A stretch of 64,000 bases of DNA from Melitaea cinxia (lineage: Eukaryota; Arthropoda; Insecta; Lepidoptera; Nymphalidae), in contig NC_059421.1 in the NCBI RefSeq assembly GCF_905220565.1, positions 9,321,501 through 9,385,500 on the forward strand, read 5' to 3'. This document shows positions 1-10,130 of the stretch, in pieces. The position numbers and the translations under genes are program-made. Every line of letters begins with the position of its first letter. Positions within the stretch are counted from its first letter, which is position 1. The notes under the pieces were generated by a model. It did no database searches. It worked only from the letters and a program-made list of their open reading frames with translations, and was not told the origin of the DNA.

Positions 1-462
1 GATATGCTAGAGATCGTTTTGCACAATATACGCCCTTGTTACGCAAGCACTCTAGCTTCCGCAACTGACATTCGGGATATTGATCAGGTGAGAATTTTGT
101 GCAGGAATTATGAAACCGTGCAGTCTCGTCTTGCCCACTTTCGAGAACCGATAGCATCAACTTCAGATACATTGGCACCAGAATTTGCTTATAAACATCC
201 AAAACCTGAATCTACTTATGACTATAAAACTAACACTAGTATTAAACAAAATATCAACACTAACGATAAATATTTACATAGTATTGCAAAAAGTACATCT
301 CAAATCGACAAAAGAATGCCATACTGCCCTAGGTGTCGTAATAATACACATAACTTGAGACAGTGCACTAACACTGAAATCATGTGTTTTAAATGTGGCC
401 ACAAGGGCGTCAAGAAGCCGGATTGCCCTAATTGCTCTAATACTCAGAATACAAAAAACTAA
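1..462 (+). CDS. gag: Gag C-terminal part of a Ty3/gypsy-type LTR retrotransposon (5' end outside window)
   Basis: The frame is open from the first base, so this is the C-terminal part of a longer structural (Gag) protein, which in this family packages element RNA in cytoplasmic particles. The visible part ends in a nucleocapsid-like region. A first zinc knuckle fits C-x2-C-x4-H-x4-C (CPRC...HNLRQC). A second one keeps three cysteines in the same spacing (CFKC...C) but has valine where histidine is expected. The stop TAA is at 460-462, directly after an A AAA AAC heptamer, and pol lies in the -1 frame, so a fraction of ribosomes is expected to continue into pol. The ATG at position 4 is internal and is not taken as the start. 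Domain identity is secure. The exact clade is not. Confidence 0.85.
   Translation, partial: DMLEIVLHNIRPCYASTLASATDIRDIDQVRILCRNYETVQSRLAHFREPIASTSDTLAPEFAYKHPKPESTYDYKTNTSIKQNINTNDKYLHSIAKSTSQIDKRMPYCPRCRNNTHNLRQCTNTEIMCFKCGHKGVKKPDCPNCSNTQNTKN
453..459 (+). promoter_or_regulatory. -1 ribosomal frameshift slippery heptamer A AAA AAC
   Basis: In the gag frame the codons read ACA AAA AAC TAA, so the heptamer has the canonical X XXY YYZ form. Slipping back one base moves ribosomes from gag into the frame that is open from 441 to the pol stop. The gag stop follows immediately. Known retroelement signals of this type place a structure 5-9 nt downstream, and a hairpin does occur there at 469-485. 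Confidence 0.8.
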
Positions 463-3400
463 CCAGGCAGAATTGTGGCAATTCTACACTGAAGAATAAT
501 ACTACCCGAACTAGTAAACAAGAGTGGAATAACTGGGTTAAGTCTGTTCGTTTATTTTTCAGTGGATACAAGGTTGCTACAATTCTGCACCCTAAGCCTA
601 CTAATGACACTAGACCTTATGTCAATATTAAAATTAATAACATGACAGCTTCAGGCCTTCTAGACTCGGGATCAGCCGTTACCATTCTAGGCAACAATGC
701 TCATACCGCTTTGGTTAGTCGTGGTTTGGAGTTGAGTACCGAAGACATGGTAACCATCGTGGCAGCTGGTGGACAAAACCTGCGTAGCATAGGCTACATA
801 AATTTGCCTGTCCATTTTGATAACCAGTTCCACATTATTAAGACCTATGTAGTTCCAAAAGTCCAATCATCGCTGATTTTAGGGATTGACTTCTGGCGCG
901 CCTTCAAAATTTGTCCTAGATATTTGGGCTCCCTCAATTTGACTAACGCCCCTCTAGCTGATTTAAATACGCTTAACCCAACTGTCATACAGTCATATGA
1001 CAATTTAGATGACTCTCAGAGGGCTATTGCTGATAATATCATACAGAAATTCAAAGAAATATCATTTGAACGTGTAGGATTGGGTCGTACGCACTTAATA
1101 ACTCACCGCATCGACACTGGCGACTCACCTCCTGTAAGGCAACGCTATTATAGGCTTTCGCCTGTTAAGCAAAAAATTTTGACTGAACAAGTAGATGAGA
1201 TGCTAGAGCTTGATGTGGTGGAACCTTGTGAAAGTGCATGGCAATCCCCAGTCCTATTAGTAACAAAGAAGAACGGCCAGCCCCGTTTTTGCCTGGACAG
1301 CAGAAAACTTAACTCTGTCACAAAACGGGATGCATATAACTTGCCTTACATATCCGAAATTTTGGATAATTTGCGTGACGCTAGGTACTTGAGTAGTATA
1401 GATTTGTCGAAGGCATTTTGGCAAATACCAATAGCTCCTGAGGATAAGGATAAGACGGCATTTTATGTTCCGGGTCGAGGTACGCTACGTTTTAAGACCA
1501 CTCCGTTCGGATTAACTAACGCGCCGTCCACGCAGCAACGATTAGTGGATCGACTATTTGGCAACATGGACCACAAGGCCTTTGCGTATCTGGATGACAT
1601 AATACTAATAAGTGGTACATTTGAAGAACACGTATCTCTCCTTCAACGTGTCTTTGAGAAGCTACGTCAAGCTAACCTGACAATCAATCTGGAGAAATGT
1701 GAGTTCTTTCGAAGTCAACTTAAATATCTAGGTTATGTGGTTGATGCGAATGGTTTACGCACTGATCCTGACAAGGTGGCGGCTATATTAAATTATCCAA
1801 CTCCTACGTCCCGCAAGGAGCTTAAACGTTTTTTTGGCATGGCATCTTGGTACCGTAGGTTTGTCCCAAACTTTAGTACGATCACTGGACCGCTTAATAA
1901 GCTGACATCTAATAAAAAGTCTGCAGCTCCCTTCCTGTGGACTGAAGAAGCTGACGTAGCATTTAAAAAACTCAAAGAATGCTTGGTCTCGGCACCTATT
2001 CTCTCCTGTCCCAATTATGACCTCCCATTCGAAGTGCATACCGATGCTAGTAACTATGGGGTTGGTGCAATGCTCACTCAAACCATTGATGGAAAGGAGC
2101 ACCCCATAGCTTACATGAGCAGGTCTTTGACTGGGCCAGAAAAGAATTATAGCATTACTGAACGTGAGACTTTGGCTGTTCTCGTAGCTCTGGAACATTG
2201 GCGATGCTATTTAGAGAATGGTCAGACTCACACGGTCTATACAGACCACAGCGCGCTTAAGTGGTTCCTTTCATTGGACAATCCGACAGGTAGGCTTGCT
2301 CGCTGGGGAGTTCGACTCTCATCCTTCAATTTTATTTTGAAGCACCGACGTGGTGTGGATAATGTTATACCTGACGCTTTGTCCAGAACTGTCCCCGTTT
2401 CAGCAATCACTACTGCCAATTCTGTCGCGACTTCTAGTGATGATTGGTATAAGAATATTTATAATGGCTGCCTCGATAACCCAGAAAACTTTCCAAATTT
2501 CCAAATTAAAAATAAAATCCTCTTCCGACTTAGCAAAAATAAACATCAACTTACAGATGAGTTTTCATGGAAAGAAGTGGTCCCATTAGAATTAAGGGAT
2601 AAGATTATCGCTGAAAACCATAATGAGCCTACGGCGGGTCATATGGGCATTTTCAAGACATATAGACGTATTGCGCTCAGGTACTATTGGCCCAATATGC
2701 ACAGCGATATCTCTAAATTTGTTAGTTCTTGCTCGGTATGTCTCGCGTACAAACCACAAAATCATGCAGTTCTTGGAGAGATGGGACGTCCAAAACATTG
2801 TTCTCGTCCTTATCAGATGATCTCAATGGATTTGATGGGACCTCTTCCTGTAACACGTAAGCAGAATAGCTACATCCTAGTAGTTACTTGCTGTTTCTCT
2901 AAGTTTTGCCAGATTTTCCCCATAAAAAGGGCCACTTCTGACATTATAATCAGAATCCTTGAGGAACAGGTCTTTCTAGTCCATGGTGTCCCTCAAAGTA
3001 TTTTTATGGACAATGGGAGTCAATTTATTAGCGAGCAGACCAAAACCTTGTTCGATAAATATAAAATACCGAACGTGTTCTTTACACCCAAATACACACC
3101 CCAGGTTAATACAACGGAGCGTTACAATAAAACAATAATCACCTGCCTCTCCACTTTCGTTGAAGGCGATCATAGAGCTTGGGACTTATTTATTCCGAAA
3201 ATACAATTTGCGATAAATAACTCTGTGAACGAAGCAACTGGTTTCTCACCGTCGTTCCTTATATTTGGTAGAGAATTAGTGTTATGTGGTACTCATTACA
3301 CAGATAACGAGTTGGGTAAGGAGGTTCTGTTCTTGCCTCGCGAAGATTATGTGGAAAATCGTGGTTGTTTAAGTACAATTTTTGATAAGGTACAAAAATC

Positions 3401-3668
3401 CCTGTACCATGCACACCTAAAAAACACATCCCATTATAACTCGCGTAGGAAGGCTTTCGAGTTTGAGGTAGGTGATATTGTTTATAAGCGAGCGTATATA
3501 CTAAGTGACAAGGATAAATACTTTAGTAAGAAATTAGCTCCAAAATTCATCAAATGTCGCGTGACTCAGAAGCTGTCTCCCCTCGTTTACGTCTTAGAAA
3601 GCATGTCGGGAAAAGATTTAGGTACTTGGCACATTAAAGATCTAAAAATGGTTGGCCGTAACACATAA
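459..3668 (+). CDS. pol: Pol polyprotein of Ty3/gypsy-type retrotransposon: protease, RT, RNase H, integrase
   Basis: This polyprotein copies element RNA into DNA and integrates it. Numbering residues from the first Met (642): an aspartic protease with DSGS at 9-12; RT with the catalytic YLDD at 316-319; RNase H starting near the TDAS aspartate at 468; an integrase zinc finger beginning near His 660 (H...H, C..C); and an integrase core with Asp 730, Asp 790 and Glu 826, a perfect D-x59-D-x35-E spacing. A GPY/F-like C-terminus follows. The RT-RNase H-integrase order is that of Ty3/gypsy, not copia. The frame is open upstream of Met 642 back to 441, so it is probably made as a Gag-Pol fusion by -1 frameshifting rather than from its own ATG. 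No env frame follows. There is no stop or frameshift inside, so the gene may be functional. Confidence 0.93.
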   Translation, partial: LTRQNCGNSTLKNNTTRTSKQEWNNWVKSVRLFFSGYKVATILHPKPTNDTRPYVNIKINNMTASGLLDSGSAVTILGNNAHTALVSRGLELSTEDMVTIVAAGGQNLRSIGYINLPVHFDNQFHIIKTYVVPKVQSSLILGIDFWRAFKICPRYLGSLNLTNAPLADLNTLNPTVIQSYDNLDDSQRAIADNIIQKFKEISFERVGLGRTHLITHRIDTGDSPPVRQRYYRLSPVKQKILTEQVDEMLELDVVEPCESAWQSPVLLVTKKNGQPRFCLDSRKLNSVTKRDAYNLPYISEILDNLRDARYLSSIDLSKAFWQIPIAPEDKDKTAFYVPGRGTLRFKTTPFGLTNAPSTQQRLVDRLFGNMDHKAFAYLDDIILISGTFEEHVSLLQRVFEKLRQANLTINLEKCEFFRSQLKYLGYVVDANGLRTDPDKVAAILNYPTPTSRKELKRFFGMASWYRRFVPNFSTITGPLNKLTSNKKSAAPFLWTEEADVAFKKLKECLVSAPILSCPNYDLPFEVHTDASNYGVGAMLTQTIDGKEHPIAYMSRSLTGPEKNYSITERETLAVLVALEHWRCYLENGQTHTVYTDHSALKWFLSLDNPTGRLARWGVRLSSFNFILKHRRGVDNVIPDALSRTVPVSAITTANSVATSSDDWYKNIYNGCLDNPENFPNFQIKNKILFRLSKNKHQLTDEFSWKEVVPLELRDKIIAENHNEPTAGHMGIFKTYRRIALRYYWPNMHSDISKFVSSCSVCLAYKPQNHAVLGEMGRPKHCSRPYQMISMDLMGPLPVTRKQNSYILVVTCCFSKFCQIFPIKRATSDIIIRILEEQVFLVHGVPQSIFMDNGSQFISEQTKTLFDKYKIPNVFFTPKYTPQVNTTERYNKTIITCLSTFVEGDHRAWDLFIPKIQFAINNSVNEATGFSPSFLIFGRELVLCGTHYTDNELGKEVLFLPREDYVENRGCLSTIFDKVQKSLYHAHLKNTSHYNSRRKAFEFEVGDIVYKRAYILSDKDKYFSKKLAPKFIKCRVTQKLSPLVYVLESMSGKDLGTWHIKDLKMVGRNT
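469..485 (+). promoter_or_regulatory. Hairpin downstream of the slippery site
   Basis: AGAATTG (469-475) and CAATTCT (479-485) are perfect complements around a TGG loop, giving a 7-bp stem. The spacer from the slippery heptamer is 9 nt, within the usual range for a frameshift stimulator. The stem is short and AT-rich, so it may be weak or part of a larger fold. Its role is inferred from position. Confidence 0.55.
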
Positions 3669-3782
3669 GTAATATTATGTTATCTTGAAAGGTCTGCGTA
3701 AGTTATTTACCTACTTCTGTGTTTCAAGTTCGGATTTTGTAAAATTATACAGGACAAAATCCTTGCGGAGCGAGGCGGGTAA

Positions 3783-4240
3783 TGTAACGGAACGTTACAT
3801 GACTTCATATTTATTTTTAATAAAAATATCACATTATTGTTTCACATCCATATATAAAAAATATATATATAATTTTTGTTTTGTCAATATTATTTTAAAG
3901 AGTATAAAAAAAAATAAAATCAAATAGGTATTTAATGAACTAATTTACAAGAAAAAGTTAAAGCGAACGTTCGATTTGTTTTCAATATAGATAATTTTAT
4001 AACGGGTTCTCTCGAGCGTTGCCGAGGCGGCATGCCATCGGTCATGTCATTCGGCGTTAGACTGCGAGGTAGTTGTTAATACGTAATAAACTTTGAACTA
4101 CGAGAATATTGATTTGCCCATTTCTTTTGTAAAACGCGTTAATAAGATTAATCTGGATCCTGATTCAATATTAATATAATCAGCATAATAATCAATTGGA
4201 AATACACTGGAGAAATCCCCGTCTTAGGGTAAGTTTTATT
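3783..4240 (+). repeat. Probable 3' LTR of the gypsy-type element (3' boundary uncertain)
   Basis: A purine-rich run just after pol (GGAGCGAGGCGGG) looks like a polypurine tract and is followed by TGTAACG at 3783, a plausible TG start of an LTR. The first 17 bases form a palindrome, TGTAACG-GAA-CGTTACA. An AATAAA signal lies at 4085-4090. The 5' LTR is outside the window, so neither boundary can be checked by pairing, and the end near 4240 is a guess. Confidence 0.5.
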
Positions 4241-4507
4241 ATCACAATTATTTGTTTTAAAAAAAACCTTTTTATTATTACATTAGTATATATGTAAACA
4301 TTCTGTTCAGCTTGTGTGAGCTTTAAATAATAGTTATCCATAAGATTATTTGACTTAATAGATATTATTTAAACAGTTAATATACATATATTTTTATTTG
4401 TCTACCTTCAAGCTTTCATACCGCAGTAAATAAAAAATTGTTTTGTAATTAGATTTTATGCATTGTTGTAATTGTTTTTATTTCTTAAATGTAATTTAAG
4501 TTCTGTC

Positions 4508-4575
4508 GCCCTTCCACGACAATTCCGCTACCACGGTAGGTGGCAGACGCTCCTCTTGGGGCATCGTGGAAGGGC
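4508..4575. repeat. 12-bp perfect inverted repeat in a GC-rich island
   Basis: GCCCTTCCACGA at 4508-4519 is repeated in inverted orientation at 4564-4575, with a 44-base loop. It opens a GC-rich island (about 4500-4860) inside AT-rich DNA. No gene or known element was recognised in it. Confidence 0.6.
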
Positions 4576-4630
4576 CTCCGGACAATGACGAAGGATAGTG
4601 GACTAAGGCGGGAAAACATAACATTCCAGG

Positions 4631-4815
4631 GACCCTGCTCCGCATCGCGAAGACCCTACTCCGCATTGTCTCCACTCTCCACCCGCTTGCCACGCGAAGA
4701 CCCTGCTCCGCATCGCGAAGACCCTACTCCGCATTGTCTCCACTCTCCACCCGCTTGCCACGCGAAGACCCTGCTCCGCATTGTCTCCACCCGCTTGTCA
4801 CGCGAAGACCCTCGC
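4631..4815. repeat. Minisatellite, 68-bp unit with a shortened third copy
   Basis: The start GACCCTGCTCCGC recurs at 4631, 4699 and 4767 (period 68), then GACCCT again at 4807 after a 40-bp copy that lacks the internal CGCGAAGACCCTACTC block. Each full unit holds two copies of a shorter CGAAGACCCT motif, so the array is itself built from an older duplication. Open frames here on both strands reflect GC content and repetition, not coding. Confidence 0.85.
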
Positions 4816-4889
4816 CTTGTTCCACGGTTGCCAGGGGAGTAGTCCATCAATCCCTTGAGTGGCAGTATCATTTTATTTAAGGCCATTAT

Positions 4890-5272
4890 ACCACGTCCCT
4901 TACAAATTTGTGTCTCATTGCGACACTAGAACTATACAATTTGGTTCCACCATCACCTTTCTACCACCGAACCGCAAGGCATCGCATGAATCTACACCGC
5001 TATGTGGTTGAAATCCCACGATCTCGCACTAAACGATTTGCTTCCTCGTTCCTAATACGCACCGCAAAAATTTGGAATGCCCTTCCGGCTTCCGTTTTTC
5101 CAACAAACTATAATTTGGGTATCTTTAAATCAAGAGTGAATAGGCATCTTCTAGGCAAGCGCGCACTACCTTAGGCTGCATCTTTACTTGCCATCAGGTG
5201 AGATCGCAGTCAAGCGCTAGTCTATATATTAAAAAAATAAAAAATAAAAAAATAAAAAAAAATAAAAAAAAA
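4890..5272 (+). mobile_element. 5'-truncated LINE 3' end (RT C-terminal tail plus A-rich tail)
   Basis: The frame ending at 5174 encodes a tail rich in Arg/His that ends in RTAKIWNALPASVFP and FKSRVNRHLLGKR, which resembles the C-terminal end of jockey/CR1-type insect LINE reverse transcriptases. It is followed by about 40 bases of 3' UTR and an A-rich tail of repeated AAATAAAA from about 5230 to 5272. The RT core is missing, so this is a dead, 5'-truncated insertion. The family name is from memory. Confidence 0.7.
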
Positions 5273-5280
5273 ATTTAAGA

Positions 5281-5620
5281 CTAGCTGTGCTCGCGACTCT
5301 ATCCGCGTGGAATTAAGAAAAAAATGATTTTCAGTTCGCAGTTACAAAATAAATTTCTAATAAAATTAAAGTAGTCTAAGTTACTCCTTATTACATCAGC
5401 CAGTGAAAGTCCCGTAAAAATCGGTCCAGCCCTTTCAGAGATTAGCCGGAATAAACAGACATACAGACAGAAAGAGAGATAAAAAAATTGTAAAAAATGT
5501 TAGTTTGTTATATGTACCGTGATTACATCCATATGCATTTATTAAAAAGCGGTTATTTTGATATTACAAGCAGACACTCCAATTTTATTTATTTGCATAG
5601 ATTAAATGTTATACAAATCA
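5281..5620 (+). repeat. Interspersed repeat family A, near full length
   Basis: It opens with CTAGCTGTGCTCGCGACT, a start typical of abundant lepidopteran non-autonomous repeats, and contains AAAATCGGTCCAGCC and a degenerate ACAGACAGA run. It matches the copy at 36570-36875 in the same orientation, and part of it matches 17765-17930 inverted. Its class (SINE or Helitron-like) is not settled by sequence alone. Confidence 0.7.
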
Positions 5621-7104
5621 AGGATAGAGAAAAACGAAAAAGAACCTTAATTATCCTTTAAAAATATTTTGTCAACAAAATAGATTTTTATTTCAATGAC
5701 ATTTCTCTTTTATGATATTTTCATCTTATGTTTCGTAGCACACATTCATAAACTTTCTAGTTCGAAACTTTTAAAGAGGAACTTTACAAATAAAGTTACC
5801 TTGTTATTTCTTCCACTTCCAACCTATTAGAAAATTAGAATGTACTAGAAAATCTAATATAATCACTCAGGCGTACCCTCCGCTAGGTATTGTCTAGCTT
5901 TGTCTAAGACCTAGGGGAAATCTAACATACAGTCTAGCACACGTTACGAAATGTATAATGTAAGACATTTATATTAAAAAAGTCGCTAGAAATGGTAAAT
6001 ACTTCTAGATACAATTTTTCTTTTCGTTGCTTTTACATGTTCAATTTAAGAATGGAGCTTTTTTCAATCATCTAAGTGATCTTTTTTTATAACTATTTTC
6101 TATTCCGATAAAATCTTATGTTATCAAAAATGTAATCTTTGAGCGTTTTTTTAGACACACATACGGAGAAAAATATAATAGAGACGCTTAAAATTAAATC
6201 ACATACTTCATAAAATTTCTACCTCGAAAATGGCGAGAAATATAAAATATTTTGTAGTCTTTGCTGATTTTTTTATGGTTGTAAATTTAAGCAAAGGCTG
6301 TAACAAAAGAAAATTGTGGAAATTTAAATTTCGATCACATCTGTAATATTCAATTTTAAACTGCTTTTACTTGTGCAAAGAAAAAAAAAACGAATGAGGC
6401 AGAGGCATGTTATCCGATTAACACGCTTGAATTCTTTTTCTGAGTGCACATCTCATTTTCTTAATTACTTAATTTCAAGAACAACTTTCTAACTGTTACG
6501 GTAAATGAAAAATAACAAACCGAAAATGGAGGGCGAATTTCAAGCCTTAAAAATAACAACAGCAAATGAAGTTTCCATCTGTGAGCTTCAAGTTGAATCA
6601 AGGAGACACTGTTCAAGTTATGGTGGTAATTTAAAAGAACTTTCGAAAGACACATTCTAAACTTGGAGTAACTGCAAGTACGGTAGGTAGCGTAAACCTT
6701 GCTTTTTGTTACTGAAGAATAAAATAGAAACCAGACTGAAAGAAAAGAAAAATCATGTAGTGGAACTAATTGGGTTCTATTTGGACGAAATTTCGTATCA
6801 TTACAGGGAATTAGACTTTGTGTAATTATTTTTTAGAACAAACAAATGTAATGAAATATCAACGTTACGAATACTTTTTGTCAGGCCTTTTTAATCATAT
6901 TATTGCTTTGTACGAATATTACAGAAATGTTACTAATTGCATAAATCATATATATATCATAATCATATATATAATCCGATAAAGTCACAAGCCCGTATCA
7001 ATATTAAAAAAATGTAATATTATATACAAATAAGATCAGATTTAAATTATCATCTCATGACTTAGAAGAGACACATATTCTTAAACTGTATTTAAAACTG
7101 TGCT
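5621..7104. other. AT-rich non-coding stretch
   Basis: No supported gene, RNA or defined repeat. A 64-codon open frame on the minus strand (6461-6655) has no recognisable domain and is probably chance. Confidence 0.5.
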
Positions 7105-7400
7105 AAGTCCAAAATCTCCTGCTCAAAATATGGAACAGCCTGACTGGGATAGTACATCGACTTTACAGAAGATCGCAGCTAAATAATACTGCTTTTAAGC
7201 AGTGTTGTGTTCCTGTTGGTGAGTACACTAACAGGAACACAGGAACAGGAACACCTTACTAGGTGACCAGAGCTCTTGAGCGGAATTGGGGATAGGGTCG
7301 ACAATGCGCTTACGATGTTTCTGGTGGTGCACACGTCTAAAAGCTATGGTAATCGCTTACCATTAGGTGAGCATCATGCTTGTTTGCCGACCTAGTTATA
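7105..7400 (-). repeat. Interspersed repeat family B
   Basis: Read on the minus strand it contains the family hallmarks: GGTAAGCGATTACC, GCGCATTGTCGACCC, TCTGGTCACCT, a GAACACAACACTGC block and a 3' end with GAGCAGGAGAT. It carries a local duplication of AACAGGAACA. It matches 35437-35700 and others listed here. It has no coding capacity and its superfamily is unknown. Confidence 0.75.
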
Positions 7401-7686
7401 TAAAAATAAGTTTCTGAAAATATTGTCAGAAAGGCTGTTCTATATCCATCTTATTTTTAAATTGGTTACAGTTAAGTACAGGTACTAAAGTATACTATCT
7501 CTATAGATATTATTATTGTTTTATGACCACGTGAGGTTGTCGATCATCATCCAATACAACAACGAAACTAATAACTTAACCCATCAATCCAAAGCAATTA
7601 TCACAAAACAGTTCATAACAGTAACGGTTTGATGAAGTTTCTAACAATGTTATTATCTGACCCAGAAACCTACAGGTTTAGTTCCA

Positions 7687-7929
7687 TTGTCTATTGCATC
7701 AAAGGGAAATTATCCTCCATTTTGCGGTGTTGTCAGGATTCGCGTAAAAGATGGCGATGGATTCCCCTCAAAGGGTTTAATGTCGTTTGAAGTTATCACA
7801 ATAATAGCGAGGGCGGAACGTTTCGAGATTTTGAGGATTAGAAAAATAACGGATATTTTTCGTTTTATGGGAATTTCAGGAACCGGTGTAGAATTTTTAC
7901 ACGGAAATAATGTCAAAGTTTACATTTAG
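7687..7929. other. Segment open on both strands, unidentified
   Basis: A plus-strand frame of 80 codons and an overlapping minus-strand frame (7710-7916) are both open in locally GC-richer DNA. Neither translation shows a domain I recognise and there are no clear splice sites. It may be an old exapted or transposon fragment, or a conserved non-coding element. It is not called as a gene. Confidence 0.25.
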
Positions 7930-8529
7930 GTTATATTTTCGTAGGGAATAATCTTTTGAAGCTTTAATTTGATGTAACGAAAAAAATATATATTTCTTGA
8001 TGGTTTTAGATAAATCTGCTCTGCTTCATTAATAGAAATTTTTGTATCTCTAATTAACTGTTTGTAATGCTTTAGAGGTCGTAATTAGTAAAAGCATTTT
8101 CATTTATTTTTACGAAACCTTCTTTAACTATTCGAAACCAAAGCTTTTTAGGTCAGAATTAAGGTCTCGAGAACGCGTACAAGATATTTCATTCGTATTA
8201 AAAAATAGACTGAAAAAAGAATCAGACATTTGGAAATGTTTTAGCCGATAATAATTTGCGACTTAGCACTATTAATAATATTTAGAGTATCAAGCTCCAT
8301 TACCACAGAAAATTCAGATGATTATTAAAACAGGGTTCGTATTAACGAATTTCATATATCAATGTAAATCTAGTTCACTGAAACGTCCATTATTCAGAAC
8401 AATAATGCGTGAACAGTGTCATCGCAATAACATCAAGATAATGAAAGTTATGGAGCACACTGAAATATGGATAAATTTAATGTACTTTTCAGTTAACGCA
8501 AATTAGTTTGGGACCCTTTACTCTTAAAC

Positions 8530-8742
8530 TATGTCATTTCTCGACCCATGAAATTCTCCAGAACTATGTAATACTAACTTTGCCACTGTGCCTTTGTCGG
8601 AAAACGTCTGCGGTTCTCCAGAGGATGATACTTCGGCTATATTAAAGCATAAACCATCCCAGTTCGTCATTTTAATAGTGATTACTAGTTTTTGGATGAA
8701 CTGTGGGGTCTTAGGTACTAGAACTACAAGATCTTTAAACGC
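8530..8742 (-). other. About 70-codon minus-strand open frame, unidentified
   Basis: This frame has a balanced, non-repetitive amino-acid composition (it includes KMTNWDGLCFNIAEV) and one internal Met. There is no recognisable domain and no promoter. It lies downstream of the nephrin-like exons on the same strand, but nothing links it to that gene. It could be a decayed transposon piece or an unrecognised exon. Confidence 0.2.
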
Positions 8743-8754
8743 CTATCTATATTA

Positions 8755-8965
8755 GCATAACAAATAGAATAGATTTGTATACTGTATGTTTGTTACAGTT
8801 GAACTTTACAATTACTGGACCGATTTTTTTAATTTTTTTACCAGGATTGTGTACTATGTGGTATGGTTATTGTTTGGTATAGTTACATACATAAATAGCT
8901 TAGGCTATATTTAATGAAAAAAGAACAGCTAAAATCAAGTAATTTACTCAGGCGAAGAGTGAGAG
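8755..8965 (+). repeat. Diverged interspersed repeat fragment
   Basis: It contains ATTACTGGACCGATTTTTTT and TAGGCTATATTTAATG, phrases seen in the middle parts of lepidopteran non-autonomous repeats. Its boundaries are not clear. Confidence 0.35.
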
Positions 8966-9485
8966 AAATGCTTGTACTATATATTCTTAGATTGTTTTTT
9001 CTTTCGAACCTATTTGTACAAACTGGAATTTTTTTATCATGTCATGTCTTGTTGTTGTCATTTCATTAGTTAGAAATAATGAGGATACTGTTAGGAAAAC
9101 ACAAAAAAAAAAGATATTTTAACAGAATGTAAAAAGGGTTTCCTTTGGTTTAGTATATTTTTTTTTACGTATATTCATTGAGTTTCCATTACTAAAATAA
9201 TCAACTACACTGATAACATATTAAATTAAATTTCAACGAATAACTGCTTTGCTAACTTCAATAGTTTTTGGAGTGTAAAACAAGAACTCAACTGTCCGAG
9301 CGCCTTTGACGCGAACTTTAAAACTATTTCAATTAAAATTTCAAAACTTATACAGAATTATAATTTGTGTTATTAACTTCCAAATCTAATTATATTACGT
9401 CGTTATAGAAATTGTTTTTCAACAACATCCTATTTTGGTGTATTTTATTTAATTTAATAATAATTATATTTATTTAGCTTGCTTT

Positions 9486-9791
9486 GCTGTGTGGTTACGG
9501 CAGTAAGAATAAAGCCACCCCCTCTCTTCCCGTGGGCATTGTAAGCCTTGGAACTTAATAAGCAGACCGATTGCAGGATAGCTATCCAACTGCTGGCTTT
9601 GAAATACACAGGCCAAAGACAGGCAGCAGCGTCTTCAGTGCGACAAAGCCAGCCCTGCGGTCACCAGCCCGCCTGCCCAGCGTGGTGACTATGGGCAAAA
9701 CACACGAGTTCACGCCATTTTTGGCGTGAACTTGTGGAGGCCTATGTTCAGCAGTGGACTGTATTAGGCTGAAGTGATGGTGATGATGAGC
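9486..9791 (+). repeat. GAT-tailed SINE-like repeat family E
   Basis: It runs from GTGTGGTTACGGCAGTAAG to GGCTGAAGTGATGGTGATGATGA, ending in a short GAT-type tail as expected of target-primed retroposition. An internal deletion relative to the 41413 copy removes the GTCGTAAGAGGCGACTAAGG stretch. Related copies lie at 34376, 40021, 40137, 41413 and 63447. Confidence 0.75.
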
Positions 9792-9904
9792 TTACTACTA
9801 GCTACTTATTTTTTTTCCTTTAAGCAATAACGAACATTAAAAAAAATATCCAATTTGTTGTTATCGTTCGAATTCTTTTTTATAGATATTTATATAGATT
9901 TATT

Positions 9905-10130
9905 AACTGAGGTAAGGCACAGCAGGAAATTTCCTGCTCAAAATATGGAGCAGCCCGACTGGGGACCGAACGACTACTGCTTTCAAGCAATAGGTATTAT
10001 GTTGCTGTAGTGAGTAAGGTGACCAGAGCTCCTAGGGGCTTGGGGGGAAGGTCGGCAACGTGCTTGCGATGCTTGTAGTATTGCAGACGTCTATAATCTA
10101 CGGTAATCGATTTACCTACTTATATAAAAA
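9905..10130 (-). repeat. Interspersed repeat family B
   Basis: Minus-strand copy with CAGGAAATTTCCTGCTC at its left, the GTGACCAGAGCTCC block and the GGTAATCGATTTACC end. It is shorter than the 35437 copy. Confidence 0.75.

Noticed and set aside
1788..3173. Several open frames within pol on both strands
   Set aside because: They lie in alternative frames of a clearly conserved polyprotein and show no domains.
4540..4886. Open frames on both strands of the GC-rich island
   Set aside because: They translate the 68-bp tandem repeat. Repetition and GC content explain the lack of stops.
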